Of a DNA stretch of 64,000 bases, positions 17,883 through 27,628 are shown piece by piece. The DNA is from an uncultured Flavobacteriales bacterium (lineage in GTDB: Bacteria; Bacteroidota; Bacteroidia; Flavobacteriales; Schleiferiaceae), in assembly GCA_913055685.1 (NCBI GenBank), contig CAJXKC010000001.1:1116001-1180000 (forward strand), given 5' to 3'. Below the pieces are notes generated by a model. That model was not told the origin of the DNA. It saw only the letters and a list, made by a program, of their open reading frames with translations, and did not search any database. The translations under genes and the position numbers were made by a program. How positions within the stretch are numbered: position 1 is the stretch's first letter; the number at the start of each line of letters is the position of its first letter.

Positions 17883-18785
17883 TTAGTTACGATTAAGTCG
17901 GTCACTTAAAAGCACTTTCCAGGCTTTTTGGACCTTATTTTTAGCTAATAGTTCTTTGGCGTATTCATGTAATTGCTCGCGTGCTTCCATGCCGTCGGCC
18001 GAGTTTGCGAAGATATCCTTGATTCTTGGATGAGCGGCAATTTCTGCAATTTCTTCGTCATTGGGGAGCCTCTCTACATTTCCTAGCTTCCCTAGGTCAT
18101 TGCCAGATAAGAAAACACTATTACGAATGCGTGGAGGAATTTGATCAATACCAATGCCAAGGGTGGCTAAGGGTTTTTCTACTTCAAACATCGATTCCCC
18201 GGTCGCACGGGTGTACCAGTTGGCACCCATTCGGGCAACCAAATCTAGTTTGGTACAGTCGGTTATCCCCTGTTCGTTAAGCACCGATTCGTCTACATGC
18301 ATTCGTAAAACCTCACAAATAATTAGGTTTCCAGCTCCACCTTCTTCACCCAGGTATATGATGTCATTGACCTTACATTCGAATTGTACCGGTGATTCCT
18401 TCACTCTAAATGGAGCTACCAAATCAGACTTAATGGGTGTTAATCCTGCTTTTTCAAATTCATTCACCTCTGATGGATATTCCGTGGAGGAAAGTGACAT
18501 TTGCTCAACCAGGTCAAAATTCACCACATTAATAACCACCTCACGGGTTTTTTCAATGTTAAACAGGGTGTCTTTATTGGTGTTGTTTCTTACCCTACGA
18601 TTGGGAGAGAAAATAAGTACCGGTGGTCTGGTGCTAAATACATTGAAATAGCTAAAAGGACTAAGGTTTGCCTGCCCGTCCTCATTTACGGTACTGGCAA
18701 AAGCAATAGGACGTGGCCCTACGGCTGCTAATAGATGAGCATGGGCTTCTTTTCCCGCTAACTCGTTTAAGTCTATTGATTTCAT
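17883..18785 (-). CDS. Flavin reductase-like FMN-binding split-barrel protein
   Basis: 300 residues from ATG 18785. A TTG 21 bases upstream would extend it, but that codon falls inside the predicted -7 box, so the ATG is preferred. The N-terminal ~190 residues form a flavin-reductase domain: AAVGPRPIAFASTVNEDGQA, then NLSPFSYFN and a VVINVVN strand, typical of proteins that bind FMN and use NAD(P)H. The C-terminal ~100 residues are helical and charged. It is the first gene of the operon with DUF3127, the AtoE-like transporter and aat. The physiological acceptor is unknown. Confidence 0.88.
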   Translation of the reverse strand: MKSIDLNELAGKEAHAHLLAAVGPRPIAFASTVNEDGQANLSPFSYFNVFSTRPPVLIFSPNRRVRNNTNKDTLFNIEKTREVVINVVNFDLVEQMSLSSTEYPSEVNEFEKAGLTPIKSDLVAPFRVKESPVQFECKVNDIIYLGEEGGAGNLIICEVLRMHVDESVLNEQGITDCTKLDLVARMGANWYTRATGESMFEVEKPLATLGIGIDQIPPRIRNSVFLSGNDLGKLGNVERLPNDEEIAEIAAHPRIKDIFANSADGMEAREQLHEYAKELLAKNKVQKAWKVLLSDRLNRN

Positions 18786-18803
18786 GTCTTTTCTGATCTT
18801 AGG

Positions 18804-18811
18804 CAAAAATA
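18804..18811 (-). promoter_or_regulatory. -7 box for the flavin reductase operon
   Basis: TATTTTTG on the minus strand matches TAnnTTTG and lies 19 bases upstream of ATG 18785. It overlaps the alternative TTG start at 18806, which argues for the ATG. Confidence 0.5.
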
Positions 18812-18914
18812 AGGATTTAGCCCTGCCTTAGCTCTTAAAAATAGGTGACAAATGTTTCTCAATTAGCCCTACTTAAAAAAAGTAATTTCTTTTTAAGGAA
18901 TATAGGTTTTGTTA

Positions 18915-18922
18915 TATATTTG
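18915..18922 (+). promoter_or_regulatory. -7 box for tRNA-Leu(UAG)
   Basis: TATATTTG matches TAnnTTTG exactly, 10 bases before the tRNA 5' end, which would give a very short 5' leader. No obvious -33 TTG. Confidence 0.55.
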
Positions 18923-18932
18923 CCGCCCTATT

Positions 18933-19014
18933 GCGGGCGTGGTGGAATTGGTAGACACGCTAGACTTAGGATCTAGTGCCGCGAGGTGTGAGAGTTCGAG
19001 TCTCTCCGCCCGCA
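18933..19014 (+). tRNA. tRNA-Leu (anticodon UAG)
   Basis: Cloverleaf with a 7-bp acceptor (GCGGGCG/CGCCCGC), a Leu-type D arm (GGTGGAATTGGTAGACAC), anticodon stem CTAGA/TCTAG with loop CTTAGGA giving UAG, a long class II variable arm and the T-arm GAGAGTTCGAGTCTCTC. The discriminator is A. The 3' CCA is not encoded (ACCT follows the acceptor), so it must be added enzymatically. A strong terminator follows. Confidence 0.97.
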
Positions 19015-19021
19015 CCTCAAG

Positions 19022-19054
19022 AAAAAGGCTGACATTTTTGTCAGCCTTTTTTTT
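19022..19054. terminator. Bidirectional terminator between tRNA-Leu and the LamG gene
   Basis: A 12-bp stem (AAAAAGGCTGAC / GTCAGCCTTTTT) flanked by A-run and T-run, so it can serve both the tRNA on the plus strand and the convergent LamG gene, whose stop codon lies in the T-tract. Confidence 0.85.
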
Positions 19055-20414
19055 ATTCAATAATTAGTTTGCTCTGCCTGTACTCTTGTGGTCCATTTAC
19101 CCGGAGGAGATAAATGCCGGGGATCATCTCACTTAGCTTAATGGTGTTTTTACCCGCTTTTGAAAGACTGCCACTTTTAAGAACCTGGCCATTCAGGTTT
19201 AGAATCTCATACTTATTATAATGACCCACTGGTAAATTAAGTTTTATCTGATCCTTAGCAGGGTTGGGGAACATCTGGAATTCGCTAGAGTGACGTTCCT
19301 GCAATCCTATATTGCTAATATTTATACAGGCAGAAGTATCTACACAACCATTTAAACTTACCTCTACCGCGTAGTTACCATTTTGCACAATGTTAAAAGT
19401 GCGATTTCTTACTCCTTGAATAGCTTTCATCCCATCATTACAGTCTAGCCATTGATATGTAGCATTGGGGTCGCTTTCATTGGCCTGGATCTGATTAGCC
19501 GATATCCGAGTAGCGGAGGAATCTAAACTTACCACCGTTAAATTAAGACTGTAGAGGGTATCGCATGCCCCAGAATTGGAAAGAGTATCTTGGTATAAAC
19601 CACTCTGAGTATAGGTTTGTCCGTTTAAGGCAGTGTAGGGGCCACAGGCAGTGATGGTTTCATTTAACTGAACATCTGAACCCAATAAAGGGCTCGAAAT
19701 ATAATTGGAGCCTGTACCGTTTAAGCTAAAGTTATGCAGGCTTCCATTATTGGTGCCAGCATCATCAACAAGGCTAGATACGGAACTATTATTAGCGCCA
19801 GCCACTCCTTCATTAAACTTATAATAGGCCAATAAATTAGAGGGTGTCACACAAATTTCGTTACTGTCGTTAATTGCTAACTGGCTAGCGCTAAGGGCGG
19901 TATTCCAAATCCTAACTTCATCGATATCACCTTCGAAATGATTAACACCATCTACTCGTCGGCCTATCATAAAACTGCCAGAGCTTGTGTTAACTCCGCT
20001 TAAGGTGCCGCTAACATCGAGGACACCGTCTACATACAAACTAACGGTACCTGCTTTGTAGCTAACTGCGACATGATGCCAATTTCCATCATTCACTGCA
20101 ATGGTGCCGCTTACTCCTGAACCGCCAATTTCGAGACGGATGGTATTTCCCCACAATACATTAAAGGTAAAACGGGTGCCGGTGGTCATGCTGCCCCAAT
20201 TAGCTATAACTCTTTGTCCACCTTGTCCAGGTATGGCATTAGCGGTGGTGCGAATCCAGGCTTCTATAGTGCGGTCACCATTACCGCTTATACCAGTAAA
20301 GGGGCTGGATACATAATCGTCGGTTCCATCGAAATTTAGTCCGGTTTGCGCAAAATAAAGACTTGGCAAAAGGCATAATAGGAGTAATAAACGGTAGGCT
20401 ATTGTTTGGTTCAT
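19053..20414 (-). CDS. LamG-domain secreted protein with T9SS sorting domain
   Basis: 453 residues. Signal peptide (~1-22), then a concanavalin A/LamG-like domain (~25-215) with LNFDGTDDYVSSPF, GNWHHVAVSYKAGTVSLYVDG and FEGDIDEVRIWNTALS, a pattern common in Bacteroidota surface lectin-like modules. A short Ig-like/Cys-containing region follows (~245-370). The last ~75 residues form a type A T9SS C-terminal domain (FQMFPNPAKDQIKLNL ... GIYLLRVNG). It is probably exported by PorV/PorU and anchored or released at the surface. It starts 14 bases after the TonB-like gene stop, so the two may be cotranscribed. The ligand is unknown. Confidence 0.9.
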   Translation of the reverse strand: MNQTIAYRLLLLLCLLPSLYFAQTGLNFDGTDDYVSSPFTGISGNGDRTIEAWIRTTANAIPGQGGQRVIANWGSMTTGTRFTFNVLWGNTIRLEIGGSGVSGTIAVNDGNWHHVAVSYKAGTVSLYVDGVLDVSGTLSGVNTSSGSFMIGRRVDGVNHFEGDIDEVRIWNTALSASQLAINDSNEICVTPSNLLAYYKFNEGVAGANNSSVSSLVDDAGTNNGSLHNFSLNGTGSNYISSPLLGSDVQLNETITACGPYTALNGQTYTQSGLYQDTLSNSGACDTLYSLNLTVVSLDSSATRISANQIQANESDPNATYQWLDCNDGMKAIQGVRNRTFNIVQNGNYAVEVSLNGCVDTSACINISNIGLQERHSSEFQMFPNPAKDQIKLNLPVGHYNKYEILNLNGQVLKSGSLSKAGKNTIKLSEMIPGIYLLRVNGPQEYRQSKLIIE

Positions 20415-20428
20415 TGCTGGTTATTGAC

Positions 20429-21193
20429 TTATTCTTTTAGTTCAATTTTTATGGGCACCACAAAACTCATGCGTACTGGTTTGCCTCGTTGGCTAGCAGG
20501 TTGAATAGCTGGTAAGGATCGAATTACGCGCAGTGCTTCCTCATCTAGCCAGGGATCCACTTTTCGCAATAATTCAACATTGCTAATCTGACCATTTTTT
20601 TCGACCACAAATTGTACAATTACGCGGCCTTGTATCTTTAATTGTCGCGCGGCTTCACTGTAAACAAAGTTTTCACTTACATACCGGAGTAACTGTCTTT
20701 GAAAGCATTCCTTTTTTTCATCATTACTCGCTTGTGCATCACATCCAGGGAAAACTGGAACCGATTCTACCACTGCAAAAGGGATCGGATCTTCAAGTTC
20801 TTCGAGTACCTCTGCTTCTTGCTCAATTACTTCTACCTCACCATCGACGTATTGGACATCTTGGTTGTCATTGAGGAGGAATTCATTTTCATCGGTTTCG
20901 GTAGCACGCATGTCCAACTCATTCTCGACTTCTAAGTGGTCGTCTATGATATCCAGTTTAGTGGGAAGTTCTTTGGGTGCCTCTTGGGTTGTTTTTTGGG
21001 GCGGTCGGATGGTTATAGGAACCACAATATCATCACTATCTACAATAATCACCTTTTTGGGTTCAGGCTTTTCTTCACTAAAGTTGATGTTGAAGAGACC
21101 AATCATTGCTAAAATTGATAGAGCTAAGCCTATTAGAAAGAAATGGGTGCGGTATTTCTCTAGGTCAATTTTAGGGTTCTTCTTGATTTGCAT
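20429..21193 (-). CDS. TonB-family energy transducer
   Basis: 254 residues in classic TonB order. A short cytosolic N-terminus, one membrane helix (~17-36), a long acidic/Pro-containing periplasmic spacer with many Glu and Val residues (~40-140), and a TonB C-terminal domain (~160-254). Conserved features of the last domain are VPVFPGCD, GRVIVQFVVEKNGQISNVELL, EALRVIRSLP and PVRMSFVVPI. It transmits proton-motive energy to TonB-dependent receptors, several of which are in this window. ExbB/ExbD are not nearby. Confidence 0.92.
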   Translation of the reverse strand: MQIKKNPKIDLEKYRTHFFLIGLALSILAMIGLFNINFSEEKPEPKKVIIVDSDDIVVPITIRPPQKTTQEAPKELPTKLDIIDDHLEVENELDMRATETDENEFLLNDNQDVQYVDGEVEVIEQEAEVLEELEDPIPFAVVESVPVFPGCDAQASNDEKKECFQRQLLRYVSENFVYSEAARQLKIQGRVIVQFVVEKNGQISNVELLRKVDPWLDEEALRVIRSLPAIQPASQRGKPVRMSFVVPIKIELKE

Positions 21194-21252
21194 GGCGCTC
21201 AGATTTTAAATCTAAGATAGAGGAATCGCTGACCAAAAACAGAGAATGGCTT

Positions 21253-21279
21253 AAAAAAAAGCCGGCTCAGGCCGGCTTT
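21253..21279 (-). terminator. Terminator of the 1813-residue T9SS protein gene
   Basis: A 9-bp stem (AAAGCCGGC / GCCGGCTTT, loop TCAG on the plus strand) followed, in the minus direction, by eight T residues. It separates the giant gene from the TonB-like gene. Confidence 0.85.
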
Positions 21280-21281
21280 AA

Positions 21282-24200
21282 TTATTGTTTGATAATAGGG
21301 AAGCTCATTGGACCAAGCTTACTTTTTATCTGAATTTGATAATAGCCTGTGGATACATCACTCATGTTTAATTCTGTCTCGCCCGGTTTCGGATTCCAGC
21401 TTCGCAATAAACTACCTCTACTATCAATAAGGCTAATGCTTTCAATTTCAGGTAGATTCTCAGGCCAATTGATGACTAATAAATCTTTAACCGGATTGGG
21501 GTAGAGTCCGATTTGAGCTAAACTGGGTTCTTTCAGTCCAATTTGGTTCAACTTAAATTTGCGGGTATCAATACCACCACAGTTATTACGTACGGTTAAT
21601 TCCACCTCATAGAATAATCCTGGAGTACTGTAAATATGAATAGGATTAGGGCCGGTACCCGTTGTACCATCGCCAAAGTCCCAGTCGTACGATACGGCAT
21701 TGGTGGATAGGGTTCCATCGAACTGTACCCTTAAGCCAGCATTAATTGGATTTAAAATGGTGTAAGTCCAATCGGCCACAGGCGGCTCGCAGGCTTCAAC
21801 CGTACGAGTGTTACGTACGGTGTCGCCACAATCATTCCAGCTTATCAGGGTAACCGATTTATCTAAATTGTCGGCATATTGTACCGAGACTCTCGGGCCA
21901 TTAGCCGTAAATCCATCGTCTAAATCCCAGGCATAACCCGTGGCATTATTAGAGGTGTCGGCCGTGAAAATGGTACTATCCGCAGTCTGGAGCCAAGAGA
22001 AATTCGCAAATAAAGTATCGCAGACATTAATTACCTGAATGCTGGTGTCGGCATTACCACAGTCGTTTGCAGCGATAAGAGTTACGGTGTAGGTACCCGG
22101 ACTAGGATAGGTGTAATTTGGGTTAAGCGCACTGCTGCTATCTCCATTGCCAAAAGACCAGTATAAGGTATCGGCATTGGTCACATTAGAAGTGAAGCGC
22201 CTATTTAAAAAGCGTTTTATAAAGGTGAAATTAGCACTTACAGAGTCGCAGATTAGGGTGCTTAAAGTATCAATTAAGCTGCCGCTTGATATTGATCCGC
22301 AGCTGTCAAACAATTCTATAACATAACCAGTACTTGGGTTGAGGCCATTTATCGCGTAGGGGCTGCTGATGCCATTAACCACCGTGGCGGTCGCTGGTCC
22401 AGCAGAAGCCTCATACCATCTGAGGTTGGTAGTAGAGCCTGTTGTATTGGTGATGTTCCAGCTAAAAGTGAGGCTATTATAGGTGGCATTGGTGAGCTGT
22501 AAATTAACCGGTTTGCCACAGCTAGGTCCGGCAGATTTAACTTCAACATCATCAACCGCAATATCTCCCTGACCACCAAATCCTGATCCAGGGGTTACTC
22601 TAAATACAACTTCGATGGTGTCTCCCACATAACTCCCCAAATCGATAGAGTCTAATTTCCAAGGAGAGGCACTGCTGCTTTGTTGTTGTCCGACCCAGGT
22701 GCGTAAGATTATTCCATTACCATTATTACGGGTGTTAATCCGCACTTGGAGGTTTCCAATATTGGATCCAAACATATGGTATGAGTAATAAAGCTTAGGG
22801 TCGCTGGTATTAATAAGCGCTATTTCTGGACTACGCATGGTAGCGATATTAGCGGCATTGCTAAAGTCACTTTCAAAATAAATGTAATTACCGGATCCAC
22901 TAGCATCGCTATTTGGACCGGTGTTAAAGCTTGAAGTCGCTCCACTTCGCGTTCCCCATTTGTCGTTATTTGAAGCTCTGTTTCGGGTCCAACAAGGGCT
23001 AATTTGATCGCCTGTATTGAAGAACCCTATACCCGAGGTCCATGGCGATGCGTCAAAAGACTCGCTAAATGGTAATGAGCTGATTCCACAACTGGTGCTT
23101 ATAAAGGCGGGACCTTCCCACCAACTTACATCGCCTGCACCACAACTATCCTGTACAAAGATTTCATAGCTCGTACTGGGATTTAAACCGTTAATCGTGT
23201 AGGGGTTTGCACTAGTAGGGGCAATGATAAAAGGTTGAGTGCTTCCACTGGGACGATATTTCACCTGCCAATTAGTAGCGCCTCCGCTAGTCCAAGATAG
23301 GGTAATGGAGTTTTGAGTAGTGCTGGTAGCACTTAGGTTCGTAGGTTTTAAGCAGGTGGGAATATTATCAATACGAATATCGTCAATAGCAATGTTGGCC
23401 CTAGCTGCGAAATTATTGGAGCGAAAGGCCCTAAATCTTATCCGAATAGTATCACCAACATAAGCCGATAGGGAAGCAATCCTCTCAATCCACGCAGCGG
23501 AGCTGGAGGTCTGCTGCTGACCAGTAATTGTGGAAAGAAGAGACCAGCCAGAACCATTATTCACAAATACCTGAAGCTTATCGATATCGCTGCCAAACAT
23601 ATGGAACCAGAAGCGCAATTCAGGATTACTTAAGGTATCTAAACTAATGGAAGGAGTTTCTAAGTCTGTATCTAAATTGGTTCCGAATGCCCCTGCTCTT
23701 ATCGAATAGGCATATTTTCCATTGCCTGAAGTATGATCTTGATCTGGACCAGACTGAAAACCATCGGAAGCCCCTTGATTACCGCGCCAGAAGTAGGCGC
23801 TGGTGTCGCTTCGATCCCAACAGAAGTCAATGTCACCTGGATCATTGAATACACTGGGGTCGGTCCAATTAGCATTATCAAAGTTTTCAAAATAAGGCGC
23901 CGTTAGCACAACACATGAGGTTTGGGCAGTAACAGAACTGGTCCAAAAGCTTACACTTCCCACTCCACAGCTATCTCGCAAATAGAATTGATAGCTAGTG
24001 CTTGGGCTTAGCCCCGACACCGTAAAAGGATTAGTGCCAGCATTTACTAAAGTTCCACTGCCAAGGCTAAAGCCACTAGGACCATATTCAATTTGCCAAT
24101 TGGTAGCACCTCCGCTGGTCCAATTAAGAGTCACAGAATTAGAACCGGTGCTTAGTACACTCAAATTGCTGGGCTGCGGACAACTGGGTTGCTCATCAAT

Positions 24201-26723
24201 TCGCAGGTCGTCGATGCTTATAGGTGCTTGGTTTGAGAAGGGTGAATTACGATGACCAACAATCTTTAAAACAATGGTATCGTTGGCATAGGCTGCCAGG
24301 GATACAATTGCTTCTTGCCATGCATCACTTGAAGCATTCTGCTGTTGACCGTTTACAGTCCAAAGTTGACTAAATCCACTACCATTGTCGATATAAACAC
24401 TTAATGAATCGATGCCAATACCGAACATATGATACCAAAAGCGTAATTCCGGAATAGTAAGGGCGCTGAGGTCTATGCTAGGGCTTAGTACCTCGGCTTT
24501 AATAACCTGACCTAAACCAGCTGTGAAAAGTGATTGGGTAAATAGGTATTGATCATTACCAGTGGTGTGATCACCGCTGGGCCCGGCATTAAAAACTGGG
24601 GGTGGGCCGTCCTCTATGGACCATTGGAAATTAACGGTAGTGTCAGGGGTCCAGCAAGAATTTAAGGTGCCGGCTGCGGTAAAGCTACCGGGAGCAAAGT
24701 CGCTTCCATCAAAATTCTCAAAATAAGGCGCTAAAATTGGGTTGCAGAAAGTGCTGAAGCTAATTGGGCCAACCCAAGCGGAAACGTCACCCGGTCCGCA
24801 GCTGTCTCTTACGTATGCAACATAGTTAGTATTGGCACTTAAACCATTAATAGTATGCGGATTTGAGCTGGTGCCAATGACAGTGCCAGCACCCGCACTG
24901 GTTCCGGGAGGGCCATAGCTGATGTTCCAGTTTGTAGCTCCGCCGCCTTGCCAGGCCAATGTCGCCGAGTTGGAAGCAAGGCTCTGTACGGCTAAATTTT
25001 GCGGCTTGGGACAACTTGGGGCCTCGTCAATTAAAATATCATCTATGGAAATATCGGTAGCAAATCCATTGGCCGTCCTTTCCGCTTCAAATCTGATTTG
25101 GATAGTATCATTAACATAAGCCGACAGCGAAACGATTACTTCTTTCCAGCTTGCATTTTTGGTATTTTGCTGCTGACCACTTTGGGTATTTACCAAAACA
25201 AAACCGTTTCCGCGGTCTACATAAGTCCTTAAGGCCACAATATTGGCCCCGAACATATGGGTGAAAAAACTTAATTGTGGATTAGTTAAGCCATTTAAAT
25301 CTATCAAAGGGCTGTAAGCATTGCTGGTATTGCTACCGCCAGTGGCTACTACCTCAGTATAAAGATATTGCCCACTTCCGCTTGTGTTGTCTCCGCTAGG
25401 CCCTGTATTAGTTGGAGAGAATAATGGCGGTCCCGGCTTCCAGATAAAATTACCTGACTGACGAGTCCAACATGAATTTATACTGCCTATGCCATTAAAA
25501 GTGGTGCTAGTTACAAATCCATTGGCGTCGAAATTTTCAGAGTAAGGCGTGCTTAGGGGGTTACAGGCCGTTTTGAAGGCCACTGGGCCCACCCAAGAGG
25601 ATAGGTCACTAGGACCGCAACTATCCCTAACATAAATTTCATAGTTGGTACTCGGACTCAAGCCGCTTATGCTTGCCGGTTTTGAACTCACAGTAATGAT
25701 GGTCCCGCTGTTTACGGCAAATCCAGGGCTACCATAGCTAAGTTGCCAATGGTTAGAACCTCCGCTGGTCCAATCGAAGCTGGCCGAGTTGCTGCGAACA
25801 GAGATGTTTCTGAAATTTTGGGGCTTCGGACAACTAGGTGTTTCTTCGATATTTACATCATCAATACATATGGCATTTTGGAAACCAAGGGTTTGCTCAA
25901 GGCTAACAAATTTAATGCGTACCGTGTCGTTTGCATAAGCCGATAAATCGAGGATACTCTCTTTCCAAGCATCGCTATTTGAAAATTGTTGCTGACCATT
26001 AATTGTTTGAAGTAATTGATAGCTCGCTCCATAGTCGTTCGAAATGAATACTTTAAGCTTTTCTATATCGGCTCCAAACATGTGGTAAAAGAATCGAAGA
26101 CGTGGCGCGTTTAGAGTTCCCAAATCAAATAAGGGAGAAAAGAGTAAGGCTGAGTCAGTCTGACCAATGGTGAAAGCTAAATTATCCACCATCATATATT
26201 TACCGCTACCCCCAACACCAGTGCTGGCTCCAGTGAAAGTACTTACGAAAGATGGTGGTCCTGGTTTCCATAGATAACCACTAGCGCTTGGATCGCGTTG
26301 CCAGCAAGAGTTTATGGTTCCCGCTGCGTTTAAGGCACCAACAGTCCAAGCAGCACCATTAAAATTTGAAGTGAAAGGAGGATTTACCACATTGCAACTG
26401 GTGCTTATGATGGCAGATGAAGGCCAAGGATTACTGCCGGTACAAACCTCGCGTACCTGAAATTCATATACGGAATTAGCGTTTAAGCCCGTAATTCTAT
26501 GCGGCTTGGAGGATGTAGTGGTGATAGGGGCAGTGCCTATGTTTCCACCCTGACCCACATAGCGGATTTCAAAAGAAGAGGTGGTAGTGTTGTCCCAGTC
26601 TACTTCAATAAAGTTTGGTCCATAAGACACTGAGCGCAAGTTCAAAGGTAAATTGCATTGCGCAGTTACAGATAGGGCAATGACTTGCAGTATTACGAAT
26701 AGGCTTAGCGTAATTTTTCTCAT
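21282..26723 (-). CDS. Giant modular T9SS adhesin-like protein (Fn3/MAM-like repeats, PKD, sorting domain)
   Basis: 1813 residues. Signal peptide (~1-21), then alternating fibronectin type III and MAM/choice-of-anchor-J-like jelly-roll modules: Fn3 starts at residues 23, 298, 571, 848, 1124 and 1402, with five jelly-roll modules between them. Each jelly-roll has an HMFG tetrapeptide, then GQQQ, an AW/PW pair and a DD near its end. Three PKD-like domains follow (~1492-1727; WSFGNGDSS, WDLDDGF, WDFGDGTTG), then a type A T9SS domain (~1737-1813; LYPNPVKDLLVINWP). It is probably a surface adhesin or glycan-binding protein. No catalytic domain is recognisable. Confidence 0.92.
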   Translation of the reverse strand: MRKITLSLFVILQVIALSVTAQCNLPLNLRSVSYGPNFIEVDWDNTTTSSFEIRYVGQGGNIGTAPITTTSSKPHRITGLNANSVYEFQVREVCTGSNPWPSSAIISTSCNVVNPPFTSNFNGAAWTVGALNAAGTINSCWQRDPSASGYLWKPGPPSFVSTFTGASTGVGGSGKYMMVDNLAFTIGQTDSALLFSPLFDLGTLNAPRLRFFYHMFGADIEKLKVFISNDYGASYQLLQTINGQQQFSNSDAWKESILDLSAYANDTVRIKFVSLEQTLGFQNAICIDDVNIEETPSCPKPQNFRNISVRSNSASFDWTSGGSNHWQLSYGSPGFAVNSGTIITVSSKPASISGLSPSTNYEIYVRDSCGPSDLSSWVGPVAFKTACNPLSTPYSENFDANGFVTSTTFNGIGSINSCWTRQSGNFIWKPGPPLFSPTNTGPSGDNTSGSGQYLYTEVVATGGSNTSNAYSPLIDLNGLTNPQLSFFTHMFGANIVALRTYVDRGNGFVLVNTQSGQQQNTKNASWKEVIVSLSAYVNDTIQIRFEAERTANGFATDISIDDILIDEAPSCPKPQNLAVQSLASNSATLAWQGGGATNWNISYGPPGTSAGAGTVIGTSSNPHTINGLSANTNYVAYVRDSCGPGDVSAWVGPISFSTFCNPILAPYFENFDGSDFAPGSFTAAGTLNSCWTPDTTVNFQWSIEDGPPPVFNAGPSGDHTTGNDQYLFTQSLFTAGLGQVIKAEVLSPSIDLSALTIPELRFWYHMFGIGIDSLSVYIDNGSGFSQLWTVNGQQQNASSDAWQEAIVSLAAYANDTIVLKIVGHRNSPFSNQAPISIDDLRIDEQPSCPQPSNLSVLSTGSNSVTLNWTSGGATNWQIEYGPSGFSLGSGTLVNAGTNPFTVSGLSPSTSYQFYLRDSCGVGSVSFWTSSVTAQTSCVVLTAPYFENFDNANWTDPSVFNDPGDIDFCWDRSDTSAYFWRGNQGASDGFQSGPDQDHTSGNGKYAYSIRAGAFGTNLDTDLETPSISLDTLSNPELRFWFHMFGSDIDKLQVFVNNGSGWSLLSTITGQQQTSSSAAWIERIASLSAYVGDTIRIRFRAFRSNNFAARANIAIDDIRIDNIPTCLKPTNLSATSTTQNSITLSWTSGGATNWQVKYRPSGSTQPFIIAPTSANPYTINGLNPSTSYEIFVQDSCGAGDVSWWEGPAFISTSCGISSLPFSESFDASPWTSGIGFFNTGDQISPCWTRNRASNNDKWGTRSGATSSFNTGPNSDASGSGNYIYFESDFSNAANIATMRSPEIALINTSDPKLYYSYHMFGSNIGNLQVRINTRNNGNGIILRTWVGQQQSSSASPWKLDSIDLGSYVGDTIEVVFRVTPGSGFGGQGDIAVDDVEVKSAGPSCGKPVNLQLTNATYNSLTFSWNITNTTGSTTNLRWYEASAGPATATVVNGISSPYAINGLNPSTGYVIELFDSCGSISSGSLIDTLSTLICDSVSANFTFIKRFLNRRFTSNVTNADTLYWSFGNGDSSSALNPNYTYPSPGTYTVTLIAANDCGNADTSIQVINVCDTLFANFSWLQTADSTIFTADTSNNATGYAWDLDDGFTANGPRVSVQYADNLDKSVTLISWNDCGDTVRNTRTVEACEPPVADWTYTILNPINAGLRVQFDGTLSTNAVSYDWDFGDGTTGTGPNPIHIYSTPGLFYEVELTVRNNCGGIDTRKFKLNQIGLKEPSLAQIGLYPNPVKDLLVINWPENLPEIESISLIDSRGSLLRSWNPKPGETELNMSDVSTGYYQIQIKSKLGPMSFPIIKQ
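22521..26657 (-). repeat. Five ~825-bp tandem modules within the giant T9SS gene
   Basis: Protein-level repeats of about 275 residues (Fn3 plus jelly-roll), beginning at residues 23, 298, 571, 848 and 1124, with a sixth partial unit (Fn3 only) at 1402. Spacing is very regular (275, 273, 277, 276, 278), but DNA identity between units looks modest, indicating old duplications. Confidence 0.85.
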
Positions 26724-26896
26724 AAAACTTTCGATCGAACTGTGTAAAGGTAACGTAGTAAGACTAGAAAAGGTTGGTATTAAGGGAATTAGGAACGTTA
26801 AATTCTGTTAAATCTAGTAAACGCTACCTATTGTCATTTTAAGTATTGCCTCGAATTATTCTGTATTTTCGCTGGCATCAAGAGCATAATCATACT

Positions 26897-27559
26897 ATGG
26901 ACGAAATAGATCACAAGGAAAACACCATCAAAGAAATTCTACATCAAAATTTCCCGGTCTTCAAAAACGATGCGATGCTCGATTCGATAGCCCGAGAAGC
27001 GCGTTGGTTTAATAACAATAAAGAAGAGACGATTGTTGATATCGGTGATTTCCCTAAATGGATTCCACTGGTAACCAAAGGGGCGATAAAGATCAGTCGT
27101 GCTGATGATGATGGAGGCGAGATCTTTCTATATTATTTATACCCTGGTCAAACTTGCGCAATGACCCTTAACTGTTGTATGATTGATAAGCCAAGTGAAA
27201 TTCGTGCAGTAGCCGAAGCGGGGACGGAATTCGTGGGATTACCTAGAAAATCACTGCCAAAATGGATGTTGGACTTTGAGGAATGGCGTCAGTTTACCTT
27301 GGAGTCATATAATGAACGCTATGAGAATCTTTTGGCTACTATCGATGCCATTGCATTTCAAAAGCTCGATGAGCGATTAATTAATCTCTTGAGAGATAAA
27401 AGTATCGCGATGGGAAATACCGAAATTGAGGTTACCCATAAGCGTTTGGCCGAAGAACTGCATTCTTCACGAGAAGTAATCTCTAGATTATTAAAACAAT
27501 TAGAAAAAATAGGAAAAGTTAAGCTGAGTCGAAATAAGGTTAAAATCCTTGATTTTTAG
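26897..27559 (+). CDS. Crp/Fnr-family transcriptional regulator
   Basis: 220 residues from ATG 26897; a TTG-initiated extension from 26846 is possible but less likely, as a TATTTTCG box lies at 26864-26871. The N-terminal cyclic-nucleotide-like beta-roll (~30-125) includes GAIKISRADDDGGEIFLYYL and GQTCAMTLNCCM. The C-terminal winged helix has the recognition-helix segment THKRLAEELHSSREVISRLL (~175-197). The Fnr-type N-terminal cysteine cluster is absent, so it is not an obvious Fe-S sensor, although three cysteines cluster near residue 85-92. It precedes the dioxygenase-like and rhodanese genes on the same strand. Confidence 0.9.
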   Translation: MDEIDHKENTIKEILHQNFPVFKNDAMLDSIAREARWFNNNKEETIVDIGDFPKWIPLVTKGAIKISRADDDGGEIFLYYLYPGQTCAMTLNCCMIDKPSEIRAVAEAGTEFVGLPRKSLPKWMLDFEEWRQFTLESYNERYENLLATIDAIAFQKLDERLINLLRDKSIAMGNTEIEVTHKRLAEELHSSREVISRLLKQLEKIGKVKLSRNKVKILDF

Positions 27560-27628
27560 GTTTTAAGGTGATAAAAGTCATAGGCTAAATGGCTATGATA
27601 CCCTACCTTCATTAGTCATTCGGATATA

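Noticed and set aside
18154-18651. Plus-strand open frame of 165 codons inside the flavin reductase gene
   Set aside because: It is antisense to a well-supported gene and shows no domain, promoter or plausible composition.
21282-26723. Possible CRISPR-like or satellite repeat
   Set aside because: The periodicity (~825 bp) follows protein modules with diverged DNA; there are no short direct repeats with spacers.
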